From: Chloroflexota bacterium
GTDB lineage: Bacteria; Chloroflexota; Limnocylindria; Limnocylindrales; CSP1-4
Length of the DNA: 33,677 nt
Assembly (NCBI GenBank): GCA_029240655.1
Contig: JARDZW010000010.1
Coordinates: 1 to 33,677 of the forward strand
Reading direction: 5' to 3'
A model generated the notes under the pieces. The model made no database searches and was not told the DNA's origin. It saw nothing but the letters and a program-made list of their open reading frames with translations. Position 1 is the stretch's first letter. Each line of letters opens with the position of its first letter. Position numbers and translations under genes: made by a program. This document shows positions 8,128 through 19,840 of the stretch, piece after piece.

Positions 8128-9102
8128 TCAGACGGCAACGGGCGTCCGAGCCTCGATTCGCGGCAGGAGCTCCTTGCGCGCGAACTGGAGAAAACCGTCC
8201 TGATCCGGACCGACCTGGTGGAGATACACGTGGTCGAAGCCGGCGTCGATGAATTCCTGGATCTTCGCGAGATGCGCGTCGGCGTCAGGCCCGCACGTGA
8301 TGACCTCGGCCACCTGATCCTCCGTGACGCTCTGCACGAGGTCAGTGAACTGTGCCGGGTTCGGCAGTTCCTGGCTGACCTCGCCGTGCAGGGCAGCCGT
8401 GGGCCACCATTCGTGGGCGGTCTTGCGGGCTGCGCGTTCTGAAGCCGCCCAGCACAGCGTGACCTGGCCGAACTTCGGACCCTCGCCTCCGGCTCGCCGA
8501 TAGGCCCCCAGCAGCTTCTTGTCCGGGGCGGTCGTGATGAGGCCGTCCGCGATCCGGCCCGCCGCCTCGGCCATGCGCTCACCGCCCACCGCGACATGGA
8601 TGCGGGGCAGCTCCTTGGGCAGCGTGTAGAGCCTGGCGTTCTGCACGGTGTAGTGCCGGCCACGGTGGCTTGTCACCTTGCCCCGCCACAGCTCTCGGAT
8701 GATCTCGACGGCCTCCTCGAGCATCTCGGCGCGGACCTCCCACTCCGGCCAGGCCTGGCCGAGGATGTGCTCGTTGAGGTTCTCGCCCGTCCCGACACCC
8801 AGGAAGAACCGTCCCGGCATCAGATCCGCGGCGGTGGCCGCGGCATGGGCGATGATCGCGGGATGGGTCCGGAACGTCGGACAGGTCACCCCGGTCCCGA
8901 CAACCAGGGTCTCCGTGGCCTGGGCGATCGCCCCGAGCACGCCCCACACGAACGGGCTATGCGGATGGCGCTCGATCCATGGGTGGAAATGGTCCGAGAT
9001 GAGCGCGAACGAGAAGCCGGCCTCCTCGGCGGCCCTGGCGTTGGCCACGAGATCTCGCGGGCCATGCTCCTCACTCGAAAGCGCATAGCCGATGGCGGTC
9101 AC
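8128..9102 (-). CDS. LLM class F420-dependent oxidoreductase (F420-dependent G6PDH-like family)
   Basis: MTAIGYALSSEEHGPRDLVANARAAEEAGFSFALISDHFHPW, TGVTCPTFRTHPAIIAHAAATAADLMPGRFFLGVGTGENLNEH. Confidence 0.92.
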   Translation of the reverse strand: MTAIGYALSSEEHGPRDLVANARAAEEAGFSFALISDHFHPWIERHPHSPFVWGVLGAIAQATETLVVGTGVTCPTFRTHPAIIAHAAATAADLMPGRFFLGVGTGENLNEHILGQAWPEWEVRAEMLEEAVEIIRELWRGKVTSHRGRHYTVQNARLYTLPKELPRIHVAVGGERMAEAAGRIADGLITTAPDKKLLGAYRRAGGEGPKFGQVTLCWAASERAARKTAHEWWPTAALHGEVSQELPNPAQFTDLVQSVTEDQVAEVITCGPDADAHLAKIQEFIDAGFDHVYLHQVGPDQDGFLQFARKELLPRIEARTPVAV

Positions 9103-9275
9103 TTGGAGCTGCGCTTTCGTTGCGCCTTTGTCTCGCCCGCCTCGGTGCGCTCCTTGTTCACGGTCCGGGCGGCGCGCTCCTCCGCTTCGTCGGTGCTCAC
9201 GCCACGGTCCTCATAGGAGTCCTTGATGTGCTCGTACTGGCGTTCGCGCTTGTCCGTCCACGCTTTCTGCGGCAT
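9099..9275 (-). CDS. Small charged protein of the KAWTDKRERQYEHIKDS family (often annotated plasmid-stabilisation-like); function unknown
   Basis: ATG with ggagag upstream; MPQKAWTDKRERQYEHIKDSYEDRGVSTDEAEERAARTVNKERTEAGETKAQRKRSSK; GTGA overlap with the downstream LLM gene. Confidence 0.75.
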   Translation of the reverse strand: MPQKAWTDKRERQYEHIKDSYEDRGVSTDEAEERAARTVNKERTEAGETKAQRKRSSK

Positions 9276-9462
9276 GTCGATCTCTCCTGGCAGCATCCCG
9301 CGCTCCGCGGGAAGACAGCGTTACAGGACGCACGTCAGGAAAGCGGCACGGATGACCGAAGAGGACGTCGCAGACACGTGCCATTCGCAAGCCCACCGAC
9401 GAACGACGGACGCCGGCGGCCCGGCCGAGTCGCGCGGCCTGCAGGCGGGTCGCGAACGGACA

Positions 9463-10617
9463 TCAGCGCCGGGCGAGCGTCCCCATCCGGTGGGCGGCCA
9501 ACGGCTCCGGCTCCTCGGATCCCTCGTCGCCACCCTGGGCCACTCCGGGTCCGACCGCGATCTTCTTCCTGGCCGCGTCGAGTCGTGCGGCGTACACGGC
9601 CTCGTACCGATCGGTCATGCGTTCGACCGAGAAGCGATCCAGGACTGACTCGCGGATCGCCACCCGATCCAGGTCGGCCACGCGGTCCACCTTGAAGGCC
9701 ATGCCCTTGACGTCGTCGCCGAAGAAGCCATCGATGCCGTCCCGCAGGATCTCGGGAAGGCCGCCGACCCGCCGGGCGATGACCGGCGTGCCGCACGCCA
9801 ACGACTCGATGAGGACCAGGCCGAACGGCTCCGGCCAAGATCCAGGCATCAGCGTGGCGTAGCTCTGCGCGAAGAGGTCGTCGCGATCGGGCTGGTCCAG
9901 CTCCCCGAGGTACTCGACGAGCGAGCCCGCGGCCTTCATCGCCGGCCGGAACACGTTCTCGAAATAGTCGCGCTCCACTGCCGTCGGGCCGGCCTTGGCG
10001 GCGATGCGCAATGGGCGATCGGCCGCGACGGCGATCTCGATGGCCTCCACGATTCCCTTCTCCGGCACCACCCGGCCCACGAAGCACAACGCGTCCGTCC
10101 GCTTCGATCCGAATGGCATGTCGTTCAGGCGCAGGCCGTTGTGGACGACCGCGGCCCACGGCACGTCCGGATGCGTTCCGGCCTGGTTCTCGCTGATGGC
10201 GACGAGCCCTTCGGGCGGGTTGCGCAGCAGCGCATCGGCCCACGGAAGGTCCAGCCGGCCGTGGAACGTCGTCACGACCGGCACGGGGCTGACACGAGCC
10301 AGCAGGAGGCTCGCCCATTCCATGTGCGCGTGGATGAGGTCGAATTCCGAGGCGCGCGCCAGGACCTCGTGAAGCGTGAGCTGCATGTACGGCAGCGAAT
10401 CGCCGGCGTAGCCAAGGGGACGGAGCGCCTCGGGCACCGTCTCGATGTGACGACCGGGCATGACGGAGTCGCCGCTGGCGAAGGTCGTGACCTCGTGTCC
10501 TCGGCGGTCGAGCTCGGTGACGAGGCCGTGGACGATGCGCTCGGTCCCGCCGTACGCCCGGGGTGGCACACGCTCGAACGGCGGGGCGACCTGGGCGATG
10601 CGAAGCGAACGAGTCAT
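9463..10617 (-). CDS. Glycosyltransferase family 4 protein
   Basis: MTRSLRIAQVAPPFERVPPRAYGGTERIVHGLVTELDRRGHEVTTFASGDS ... CFVGRVVPEKGI ... EPFGLVLIESLACGTPVIARRVGGLPEI. Confidence 0.92.
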   Translation of the reverse strand: MTRSLRIAQVAPPFERVPPRAYGGTERIVHGLVTELDRRGHEVTTFASGDSVMPGRHIETVPEALRPLGYAGDSLPYMQLTLHEVLARASEFDLIHAHMEWASLLLARVSPVPVVTTFHGRLDLPWADALLRNPPEGLVAISENQAGTHPDVPWAAVVHNGLRLNDMPFGSKRTDALCFVGRVVPEKGIVEAIEIAVAADRPLRIAAKAGPTAVERDYFENVFRPAMKAAGSLVEYLGELDQPDRDDLFAQSYATLMPGSWPEPFGLVLIESLACGTPVIARRVGGLPEILRDGIDGFFGDDVKGMAFKVDRVADLDRVAIRESVLDRFSVERMTDRYEAVYAARLDAARKKIAVGPGVAQGGDEGSEEPEPLAAHRMGTLARR

Positions 10618-10644
10618 TGGACGTAACACCTTAAGGGAAAAGAT

Positions 10645-10683
10645 CGGCCGCGAGGGCCCGCCGGGCGGGGATCCTCGCGGCCA
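10645..10683 (-). terminator. Intrinsic terminator for the minus-strand glycine-zipper gene
   Basis: On minus strand ggccgcgaggatccccgcccggcgggccctcgcggcc hairpin followed by gatcttttccc. Confidence 0.6.
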
Positions 10684-10720
10684 GTGTCGCACTCCCGGCA
10701 GATTGCCGGGTCGGGCTGGG

Positions 10721-11152
10721 TCAGTAGGCTCGCTCGGCCGGGCTGGCCGGGTCGCTCTCCTCGGTCTCTTCCTCGGTCTGGTCGCCCGCGCCGGCACCGC
10801 CGGCCGCACCGACCGCACCACCGACGACCGCGCCGGGAGGTCCGGCGACGGCGCCACCGATGAGCGCGCCGGCCGCGCCACCACCGAGGGCTCCGGTGCC
10901 CGCACCGGCCTCGTCGTCGCCTTCGGCCGCTTCACCGGCGATCGCACCGCCGACGGCGCCGATCGCGCCACCAACGACAGCACCGGGGGGTCCACCGACG
11001 GCCATGCCGACAGCTGCGCCGCCGAGAGCACCGGCTCCGGCGCCGACGGCCTCGGTGCCGCCTTCCTCGTTCTCGGGAGCCGTGCCACGGCCCTCGTTCA
11101 ACAGGTCGTCATCGTGGGGGTGATCGTGAGGGGTCGTCGTGTCGTGGTCCAC
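10721..11152 (-). CDS. Glycine-zipper-rich membrane-active protein with duplicated GG/GA motif blocks
   Basis: GTG start with aaggagg upstream on minus strand; GAGAGALGGAAVGMAVGGPPGAVVGGAIGAVGGAIAGE and GAGTGALGGGAAGALIGGAVAGPPGAVVGGAVGAAGGAGAG. Confidence 0.7.
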   Translation of the reverse strand: MDHDTTTPHDHPHDDDLLNEGRGTAPENEEGGTEAVGAGAGALGGAAVGMAVGGPPGAVVGGAIGAVGGAIAGEAAEGDDEAGAGTGALGGGAAGALIGGAVAGPPGAVVGGAVGAAGGAGAGDQTEEETEESDPASPAERAY

Positions 11153-11287
11153 TGGGGGCCTCCTTGTTGTCGAGCTGACCGGCACATCGCCGGTGACGAG
11201 ACGTCGGATGACGCCGTTGCACCGACGGTAGGTGGCGCCAGCCGGGCGGGACGTCAATCCGCGGTCACGCCGCGTATCAGGCGGCTA

Positions 11288-11590
11288 TCAGCGGGACTGG
11301 CCGGCCTCGCGGACCTGGTCGTCGTCCGCTGGCGAGCCTTCGCGATGGCCATCAGGGACGAGATCCTCGGCCGTCGCACCCGACTGTGTGCTGTGCGCAG
11401 CAACCCGCTCGTCAGCGGGCGAGATGCCACCCGGGATCGTGGCGGCCTGGCGCTCGGGTTCTCGTCCGACGTACGCGCCCGGATCGCGGTCCTGGTCATC
11501 CGGATGATCCGTACGCCGTCCGTCGTCGGTTGGTAGTGGCGTGCCGGCACCGTGAGATCCATCGCGGTTGGTCGAGTCGTTTTCTTTCAT
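11288..11590 (-). CDS. Small hydrophilic, probably disordered protein
   Basis: ATG with aaggag upstream on minus strand; MKENDSTNRDGSHGAGTPLPTDDGRRTDHPDDQDRDPGAYVG... Confidence 0.5.
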   Translation of the reverse strand: MKENDSTNRDGSHGAGTPLPTDDGRRTDHPDDQDRDPGAYVGREPERQAATIPGGISPADERVAAHSTQSGATAEDLVPDGHREGSPADDDQVREAGQSR

Positions 11591-11801
11591 CGGTCGAACT
11601 CCTTGAGGGGCCGGCGCCGGAGTCGGCGGCGGATCGCAGGTGGTCATCCTGCGAGCCCGGCCATGCTGCCCGGATGCCGGGACCGCTGACGCTCGTTACG
11701 ACGGGGCGACAGCGCGACGACAGGCGCCGCGCCGACCGCCGTCGTCCGCGGGCGAGACGTGGTCCATACTTCCGACGCTCAAGGCATCGCGAGGGAGATA
11801 C

Positions 11802-13442
11802 GTGACGCAGGAGACGGCAGGCGCCGCGGGGCAGGCAGCCGGACGCGCCAAGGGTGAGATCGAGCGGGCGCGCGATATCCGGTTCGCGCCAGGGTATGCC
11901 GTGCTCGCCGGGCTGGGCATCGCCGTGGCGGCCCTCGCCTCGAAAGCAGCGCTCGATCAGTTCGCCCTGGGGGACACGGGATACATCCTGCTCATGGCGG
12001 CGGCCGTGCTGGCGGCCTGGCTAGGCGGCTTCATCGGGGGGATGACGGCCATCCTTGCGTCGGTGATCCTCAACGGGGTGTTCTTCCTGGGCGGGGACGC
12101 GGCACTGGCGTCGCGCGACGAGCTCGTCCGACAGATCATCTACGTCGTGGCAGCCACCGGGACCGTGCTCCTCGTGGCCTCTCGTCGCGCGGCCCGGGAT
12201 CGGCTCGTCGACGCCCTGGACGAGGTCGCGACACTCGCCGAGGCGGTCGAGGCCCGCGATCGTCGCCTCGAGGTCATGCTCGCAGCTTCCGGTACCGGAT
12301 TCTGGGAGTGGGACATCACGGACAACTCCCTGAAGTGGTCGGATGAGATCTTCCGCCAGCACGGGCTGGAGCCGATGCCGCAGGCCCCCTCATTCGAGGC
12401 CTACCTGGACATGATCCATCCCGACGACCGGGAACCGTTCCGCAGCGGGGTCCAGGCCGCGGTCGAGGGCGTGGCGCCGTACGCCCTCGATTTCCGCGTC
12501 GTCTGGCCGGACGGATCGGTCCACTGGACGCAGGGTGCGGGCCGCGTCCTTCGCGACGCCGGAGGGAGCGCGATCTCGATGATCGGCACCGGCCAGGACA
12601 TCACGCAGCGTCGTCGCATCGAGGAGCAGCGCGATCAGCTGCTCCTGGAGGAGCGCCAGGCCGGCGAGTTCCGCGAGGCGTTCATCGACGTCATCAGCCA
12701 TGAGCTGCGCACGCCCATCACGACCATCCTGGGCCTCACCCAGATCCTGGCCCGTCCCGGGCGCGCCGACGACCCCGCCTCGCGCGCGGCCCTGCTCGAA
12801 GACGTTCGCGCCGAGTCCGAGCGACTGCATCGGCTGGTCGAGGACCTGCTGGTCCTGAGCCGCGCGGAACGGGGACGGCTGATCATCGACGCCGAGCCAC
12901 TCCAGCCGCGGCGACTGATCGAACGGATCGTCGCCCAGGAGGCGCCCGACCTGCCGTCCCTCCAGATCGAGACACGGCTGGGACCCGACCTGCCCGTCGT
13001 GGCCGGTGAAGGCACGTACGTCGAGCAGATCGTGCGCAACCTCCTCGGCAACGCCGCGAAGTACACGCCCGCGGGGACGAAGGTCGTCATCGACGCTCGC
13101 CGGGACGACAGCGTCGTCGAGATCCGGGTGACCGACGACGGACCCGGGATCCCGGACGAATCACTTCGCCGGGTCTTCGACCTGTTCTACCGCGACCCGG
13201 ACAGCGCCAGGTCGGTGGCCGGGTCAGGCATCGGCCTGTTCGTGTGCCGCAGCCTCGTGGAGGCGATGGGCGGGCGGATGTGGGCACTCCGGCCGCCGGG
13301 CGGCGGCTCCGAATTCGGGTTCACGCTGCGCGTCCTGGAGGCCGACGATCTCGAAGCCGACGATTTCGACGAGCGGCACCCGGTGTTCGTGGTCGACCCC
13401 AATCGCCGCCCCATCAACCCGGAGCCAGCAGCCAGCGAATGA
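11802..13442 (+). CDS. Membrane PAS-domain sensor histidine kinase (DUF4118/KdpD-like TM region)
   Basis: GTG with gagggag; TM block YILLMAAAVLAAWLGGFIGGMTAILASVILNGVFFLGG; PAS region FWEWDITDNSLKWSDEIFRQHGLEP...; ISHELRTPITTILG, LLGNAAKYTPAG, DDGPGIPDE, GSGIGLFVCRSLVEAMGG. Confidence 0.93.
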   Translation: MTQETAGAAGQAAGRAKGEIERARDIRFAPGYAVLAGLGIAVAALASKAALDQFALGDTGYILLMAAAVLAAWLGGFIGGMTAILASVILNGVFFLGGDAALASRDELVRQIIYVVAATGTVLLVASRRAARDRLVDALDEVATLAEAVEARDRRLEVMLAASGTGFWEWDITDNSLKWSDEIFRQHGLEPMPQAPSFEAYLDMIHPDDREPFRSGVQAAVEGVAPYALDFRVVWPDGSVHWTQGAGRVLRDAGGSAISMIGTGQDITQRRRIEEQRDQLLLEERQAGEFREAFIDVISHELRTPITTILGLTQILARPGRADDPASRAALLEDVRAESERLHRLVEDLLVLSRAERGRLIIDAEPLQPRRLIERIVAQEAPDLPSLQIETRLGPDLPVVAGEGTYVEQIVRNLLGNAAKYTPAGTKVVIDARRDDSVVEIRVTDDGPGIPDESLRRVFDLFYRDPDSARSVAGSGIGLFVCRSLVEAMGGRMWALRPPGGGSEFGFTLRVLEADDLEADDFDERHPVFVVDPNRRPINPEPAASE

Positions 13443-14688
13443 CGCCGATCGCGGCCCCCGCCGCGATCAGCCAGCTCGTGCCGATGCCGCGGAGGAGCAG
13501 CGCGAATGCCGCGATCATCGTCGCGGCGCCCACGAGGTCACGGACGCCAGTGATCGCCAGCTGGACGGCCACGACACCGAGCAGCCCGACTGCCGCGGCG
13601 TTGACACCGTCGAGGAATGACCGCGCACGGACCGAGGTCCGAAGACGATCGAGGATGGGGATGCTCAGCGCGACCGCCAGGAACGCGGGCAGGAACACGC
13701 CGACGGTCGCGGCCATGGCACCGAGCGGTCCGCCGACGAGGTAGCCGATGAACGTCGCGGTCGAGAACAGCGGGCCCGGCGTGACCTGGCCGACCGCGAC
13801 GGCATCCACGAGCTGCGTTTCGGTGATCCAACCGAGCCCATCCACCAGCTCGGAGCGGAGCAGGGCCACGAGGACGTAGCCGCTGCCGAACAGGACCGCG
13901 CCGATCTTGAGGAACGTCAGGAAGATGAGGCCGGGGCTGGCGATGGTAGCGACTCCGGCAGCGGCCGCTGCCAGTGCACCAGTGACGGCGGCTCCACCGG
14001 CCGGCGAGCCGGCTGTGGCGCCCGCGCCAGTCGTGGTCCCGGCGGCCTGCGGCCAAGCGCTGACCGCGATCCCGAGCGCCCTGGCCCGGCCGACCCCGGT
14101 GGCCACGAGCACGATCGAGACGACACCCGCACCGAGCAGGGCCGCGATCTCGGGCACGCCAGCCACGATCGCCGCGACGGCTGCGACGAGGAGGGCCACC
14201 TGCAACGCGCTGCGAAGGGTCGTTCGCGCGATGGACCAGCCCGCGTGGGCCACGATCGCCACGACCACCGGCGTGACCCCCGCGAGCAGCGCCGCGACTT
14301 CAGGGCGCCGTCCGTACTCCACATAGACCCAGGCGAGGACCGCGACGATCAGCACGGCCGGCAGCAGGAATGCGAGTCCGGCGACGACCAGGCCGGCTCG
14401 CCCCGCGCGTCGATGACCGATGTGCATCGCGAGCTCGGAGGACGTGGGGCCCGGGATCAGGTTCGCGGCGCCGATCAGGTCGACGAACGCCGCGTCGTCC
14501 AGCCAACCGCGGCGCCGCACGAACTCGTCCCGCATGATGGCGATGTGGCCGGCCGGCCCACCGAACGCCGTCAGCCCGACCCGAAGGAAGACGGTCGCCA
14601 TCGGAAGCAGCCGGCTCCGCGCGGGCCGGTCGGCCGGCACGCCCGGCGGCAGAACGCCCGTCGGCGACGCCGCGCTGCCGGCGGGCAC
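13414..14688 (-). CDS. chrA: Chromate (CHR family) transporter, two-domain
   Basis: FLRVGLTAFGGPAGHIAIMRDEFVRRRGWLDDAAFVDLIGAANLIPGPTSSELAMHIG and second CHR repeat FLKIGAVLFGSGYVLVALLRSELVDGLGWITETQLVDAVAVGQVTPGPLFSTATFIGYL. Confidence 0.93.
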   Translation of the reverse strand: MPAGSAASPTGVLPPGVPADRPARSRLLPMATVFLRVGLTAFGGPAGHIAIMRDEFVRRRGWLDDAAFVDLIGAANLIPGPTSSELAMHIGHRRAGRAGLVVAGLAFLLPAVLIVAVLAWVYVEYGRRPEVAALLAGVTPVVVAIVAHAGWSIARTTLRSALQVALLVAAVAAIVAGVPEIAALLGAGVVSIVLVATGVGRARALGIAVSAWPQAAGTTTGAGATAGSPAGGAAVTGALAAAAAGVATIASPGLIFLTFLKIGAVLFGSGYVLVALLRSELVDGLGWITETQLVDAVAVGQVTPGPLFSTATFIGYLVGGPLGAMAATVGVFLPAFLAVALSIPILDRLRTSVRARSFLDGVNAAAVGLLGVVAVQLAITGVRDLVGAATMIAAFALLLRGIGTSWLIAAGAAIGVIRWLLAPG

Positions 14689-14695
14689 GCGCTAC

Positions 14696-17380
<2,685 letters not shown>

Positions 17381-17415
17381 GCGTTGCGACTCCTGGACCG
17401 CGCGAACCGCGGCTG

Positions 17416-17421
17416 ATCGTA
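17416..17421 (-). promoter_or_regulatory. Putative -10 element of aceE
   Basis: TACGAT on minus strand about 35 nt upstream of ATG, with ccaggag SD between. Confidence 0.35.
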
Positions 17422-17463
17422 CGGCGGCCGACCGCCGTCAGACGGTTGCGGGTGGGGGCTGAT

Positions 17464-17838
17464 TCACTCCGGTCCCCGGTGCTCGAGGCGGAGCGTGAGA
17501 TCGAGGAGCTCGGGTGCGACCATGGCCTTCGCGGCCGGATCGCCGGCGTACTTGCGCAGGATGCCGGTCGAGGTGCGCTCGATCGAGCTTGCGTCCGACG
17601 CCAGGACCGCCGTTGCGGGAAGCCGGATGCCGTCGACATGAATCCCCACGGACGGGTCAGCCAATGCCTCGCGGTACCAGCGGGCGTTCGGACCGCGATA
17701 CGACCTGACGAAGACGTCGCCGTCGTCGACGACCGCCCAGATGATGGTCCGGTGGACGGCGCCATCGGCACCGTTCGTCTCGATCTCGACCTCTTCGGTC
17801 CGGTCGATCAGATCGAGCTCAGCCTCGCTGTATGCCAT
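17464..17838 (-). CDS. DUF2255 family protein
   Basis: MAYSEAELDLIDRTEEVEIETNGADGAVHRTIIWAVVDDGDVFVRSYRGPNARWYREALADPSVGIHV. Confidence 0.8.
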   Translation of the reverse strand: MAYSEAELDLIDRTEEVEIETNGADGAVHRTIIWAVVDDGDVFVRSYRGPNARWYREALADPSVGIHVDGIRLPATAVLASDASSIERTSTGILRKYAGDPAAKAMVAPELLDLTLRLEHRGPE

Positions 17839-18077
17839 GCCCGAAGGGTAGACCATCCTGCCGGAGCGAGGCCCCGACGAACTCGATGCTGCCGCCTGTA
17901 ATGCCGATGTAACCGGATTGCAATGTCCGGGGCCCATCCGCGTCAGGCGTCCCGGGACATGCTGCGGAGGCTCCGAGCCATCCGTCTGCTACGGGCGGGC
18001 TCGCTCGACCGGTCGCCGGTTCCCAGCTCGGCCCACCGGATATCGCACACCCGCGATCGAACAAAGGAGTCCCAGTC

Positions 18078-18284
18078 ATGTCCGATCCGCACACCGACCA
18101 CGACACCGTCGTCGTCAAAGATGGCGGCTCCAGCACCGGCATGATCCTCGGCATCATCGCCGTGATCATCGTGCTTGCCGGCGCCTGGTACTTCCTTGCC
18201 GGTCCCGGTGCGAACACGAGTTCCACGCCGACCGACGTGAACGTCGACGTTACGGTCCCAAGCGTCGCTCCCGCCGGCTCCTAG
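18078..18284 (+). CDS. Small single-TM protein (68 aa)
   Basis: ATG after aaaggag; MSDPHTDHDTVVVKDGGSSTGMILGIIAVIIVLAGAWYFLAGPGANTSSTPTDVNVDVTVPSVAPAGS. Confidence 0.7.
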   Translation: MSDPHTDHDTVVVKDGGSSTGMILGIIAVIIVLAGAWYFLAGPGANTSSTPTDVNVDVTVPSVAPAGS

Positions 18285-18299
18285 GTCCGCTTCGCGTCG

Positions 18300-18327
18300 G
18301 TCCGGCGCGACCGCAAGCGCGCCGGAC
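18300..18327 (+). other. Strong stem-loop between the small TM gene and the response regulator
   Basis: gtccggcgcg / cgcgccggac perfect 10-bp arms, no T-tract. Confidence 0.5.
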
Positions 18328-18380
18328 GTGACGCCCCCGGCCATGTCCGTCACCATGACCCCGACCCAGGAGGTAGAAGA

Positions 18381-19136
18381 GTGAGCACCCAGCCGCTCGT
18401 ACTCGTCGCGGACGATGAGCCGCGGATCACGAAGCTCGTGTCGATCGCGCTCGGTGAGGAGGGTTTCCGCGTCGTCACCGCCAACGGCGGCGAGGAGGCA
18501 CTCCAGAAGGCCGAGGAAGTACGTCCCGACATCGTCCTCCTGGACATCGTCATGCCGGACCTCGACGGCATCGAAGTCATGCGACAGCTGCGCGAGCGGC
18601 GGCCGGTCGCGGTCATCCTGCTGACCGCCAAGGGCTCGACCGCCGACAAGGCCAAGGGCCTCGATCTCGGCGCCGACGATTACATCGCCAAGCCGTTCCA
18701 TCCCGACGAACTGGCCGCTCGCGTCCGGGCCGTCCTGCGCCGCTCGTCCGGCGCCAGCCCGGGATCGGGCGTCCTCGCCTTCGACGACATCGAGATCGAC
18801 CTCGAACGGCGCATGGTCACCCGGGACGGGGAGCTGGTCCAGCTCTCGCGGACCGAATGGCTGCTCCTCCAGCACCTGGCCGCCAACGCCGGCAAGGTGG
18901 TCCTCCACACGGAGCTGCTGACCAAGGTCTGGGGCCCGGAGTACCGCGACGACCTCCAGTACCTGCGGGTCTGGGTGTCGCGCGTGCGTCGCAAGCTGGG
19001 CGCCGAACCCGGGGAGCCCGGGCGGATCAAAACGTTCCAGGGCATCGGGTACCTGCTCGACGTCGTCCCGCCGGTCGCACCGGAGACGGTGGCACCGGAG
19101 CCCGCTCCTGACGAGCGTTCGGCGATGATCGGCTAG
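18381..19136 (+). CDS. OmpR/KdpE-type DNA-binding response regulator
   Basis: ATG/GTG after aggaggt; receiver VLVADDEPRITKLV...DIVLLDIVMPDLDGIEVM...LLTAKG...GADDYIAKPF; winged helix SRTEWLLLQHLAANAGKVVLHTELLTKVWG...LRVWVSRVRRKL. Confidence 0.95.
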   Translation: MSTQPLVLVADDEPRITKLVSIALGEEGFRVVTANGGEEALQKAEEVRPDIVLLDIVMPDLDGIEVMRQLRERRPVAVILLTAKGSTADKAKGLDLGADDYIAKPFHPDELAARVRAVLRRSSGASPGSGVLAFDDIEIDLERRMVTRDGELVQLSRTEWLLLQHLAANAGKVVLHTELLTKVWGPEYRDDLQYLRVWVSRVRRKLGAEPGEPGRIKTFQGIGYLLDVVPPVAPETVAPEPAPDERSAMIG

Positions 19137-19158
19137 GTTCACCGAGCTTCCTGCTACC

Positions 19159-19186
19159 GAAGCGGCGCCACCGGCGCCGCTTCTTC
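19159..19186 (+). terminator. Intrinsic terminator-like hairpin after response regulator
   Basis: gaagcggcgcc acc ggcgccgcttc followed by ttcg. Confidence 0.55.
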
Positions 19187-19220
19187 GCGTGCGGCTGCGG
19201 CTCCCAGACCCCCCGGCTGC

Positions 19221-19226
19221 TAGGCT
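19221..19226 (+). promoter_or_regulatory. Putative extended -10 (tgcTAGGCT) for leaderless pncA
   Basis: TAGGCT exactly 7 nt before ATG 19234. Confidence 0.4.
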
Positions 19227-19233
19227 CGGGGTG

Positions 19234-19839
19234 ATGCGGCGCTATGACCCGGCGACGGCCCTGATCGTCGTCGATGTGCAGAACGACTTCGCGGACCCGG
19301 CGGGAAGCCTGTCGGTGGCAGGGGGCGACGGCGTGGTCCCGACGATCAACGCTGAGATCGACATGGCGATGGCGGCGGGCGGTCTCGTCGTTTTCACCCA
19401 GGACTGGCACCCCGAGTCGACCCCGCATTTCGCGAAGGACGGTGGCATCTGGCCGGTCCATTGCGTGGCCGACACGTGGGGCGCCCAGCTCCATCCCGCG
19501 CTGCACACACCGCACGAGGCGCCACGGATCCGCAAGGGCGTCAACGGCGAAGACGGGTACTCCGGGTTCGCCACGCGCGACCCGACGACCGGGCGGGAGA
19601 CCGCGACCGAGCTCGACGCGTTGCTCCGCGACCGCGGGATCGGGCGGATCGTCGTGGTCGGTCTGGCGACCGACTACTGCGTCAAGGCCACCGCACTCGA
19701 TGCGGCTCGTTTGCGCTACGAGACCAGCCTGCTGACCGACGCGATCGCGGCCGTCGACCTCACGCCCGGTGACGGAGCGCAGGCCATCGACGAGATGGCC
19801 GCGGCCGGAGTCCGGCAGTGGCAAACGAGGATGCGCTGA
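19234..19839 (+). CDS. pncA: Nicotinamidase/isochorismatase-family hydrolase
   Basis: ALIVVDVQNDFADPAGSLSV, FTQDWHPESTPHF, GIWPVHCVADTWGAQLHP, VVGLATDYCVKATALDAA. Confidence 0.93.
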   Translation: MRRYDPATALIVVDVQNDFADPAGSLSVAGGDGVVPTINAEIDMAMAAGGLVVFTQDWHPESTPHFAKDGGIWPVHCVADTWGAQLHPALHTPHEAPRIRKGVNGEDGYSGFATRDPTTGRETATELDALLRDRGIGRIVVVGLATDYCVKATALDAARLRYETSLLTDAIAAVDLTPGDGAQAIDEMAAAGVRQWQTRMR

Positions 19840-19840
19840 C

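Noticed and set aside
10618-11088. Upstream extension of the GT4 ORF to 11088
   Set aside because: Extension overlaps the glycine-zipper gene in another frame and the terminator; MTRSLRIAQVAPP is a typical GT4 start.
10460-11536. 358-aa plus-strand ORF with many GTDRTTDDRAG-like repeats
   Set aside because: Repetitiveness derives from the glycine-zipper coding repeats on the minus strand; no SD or family resemblance.
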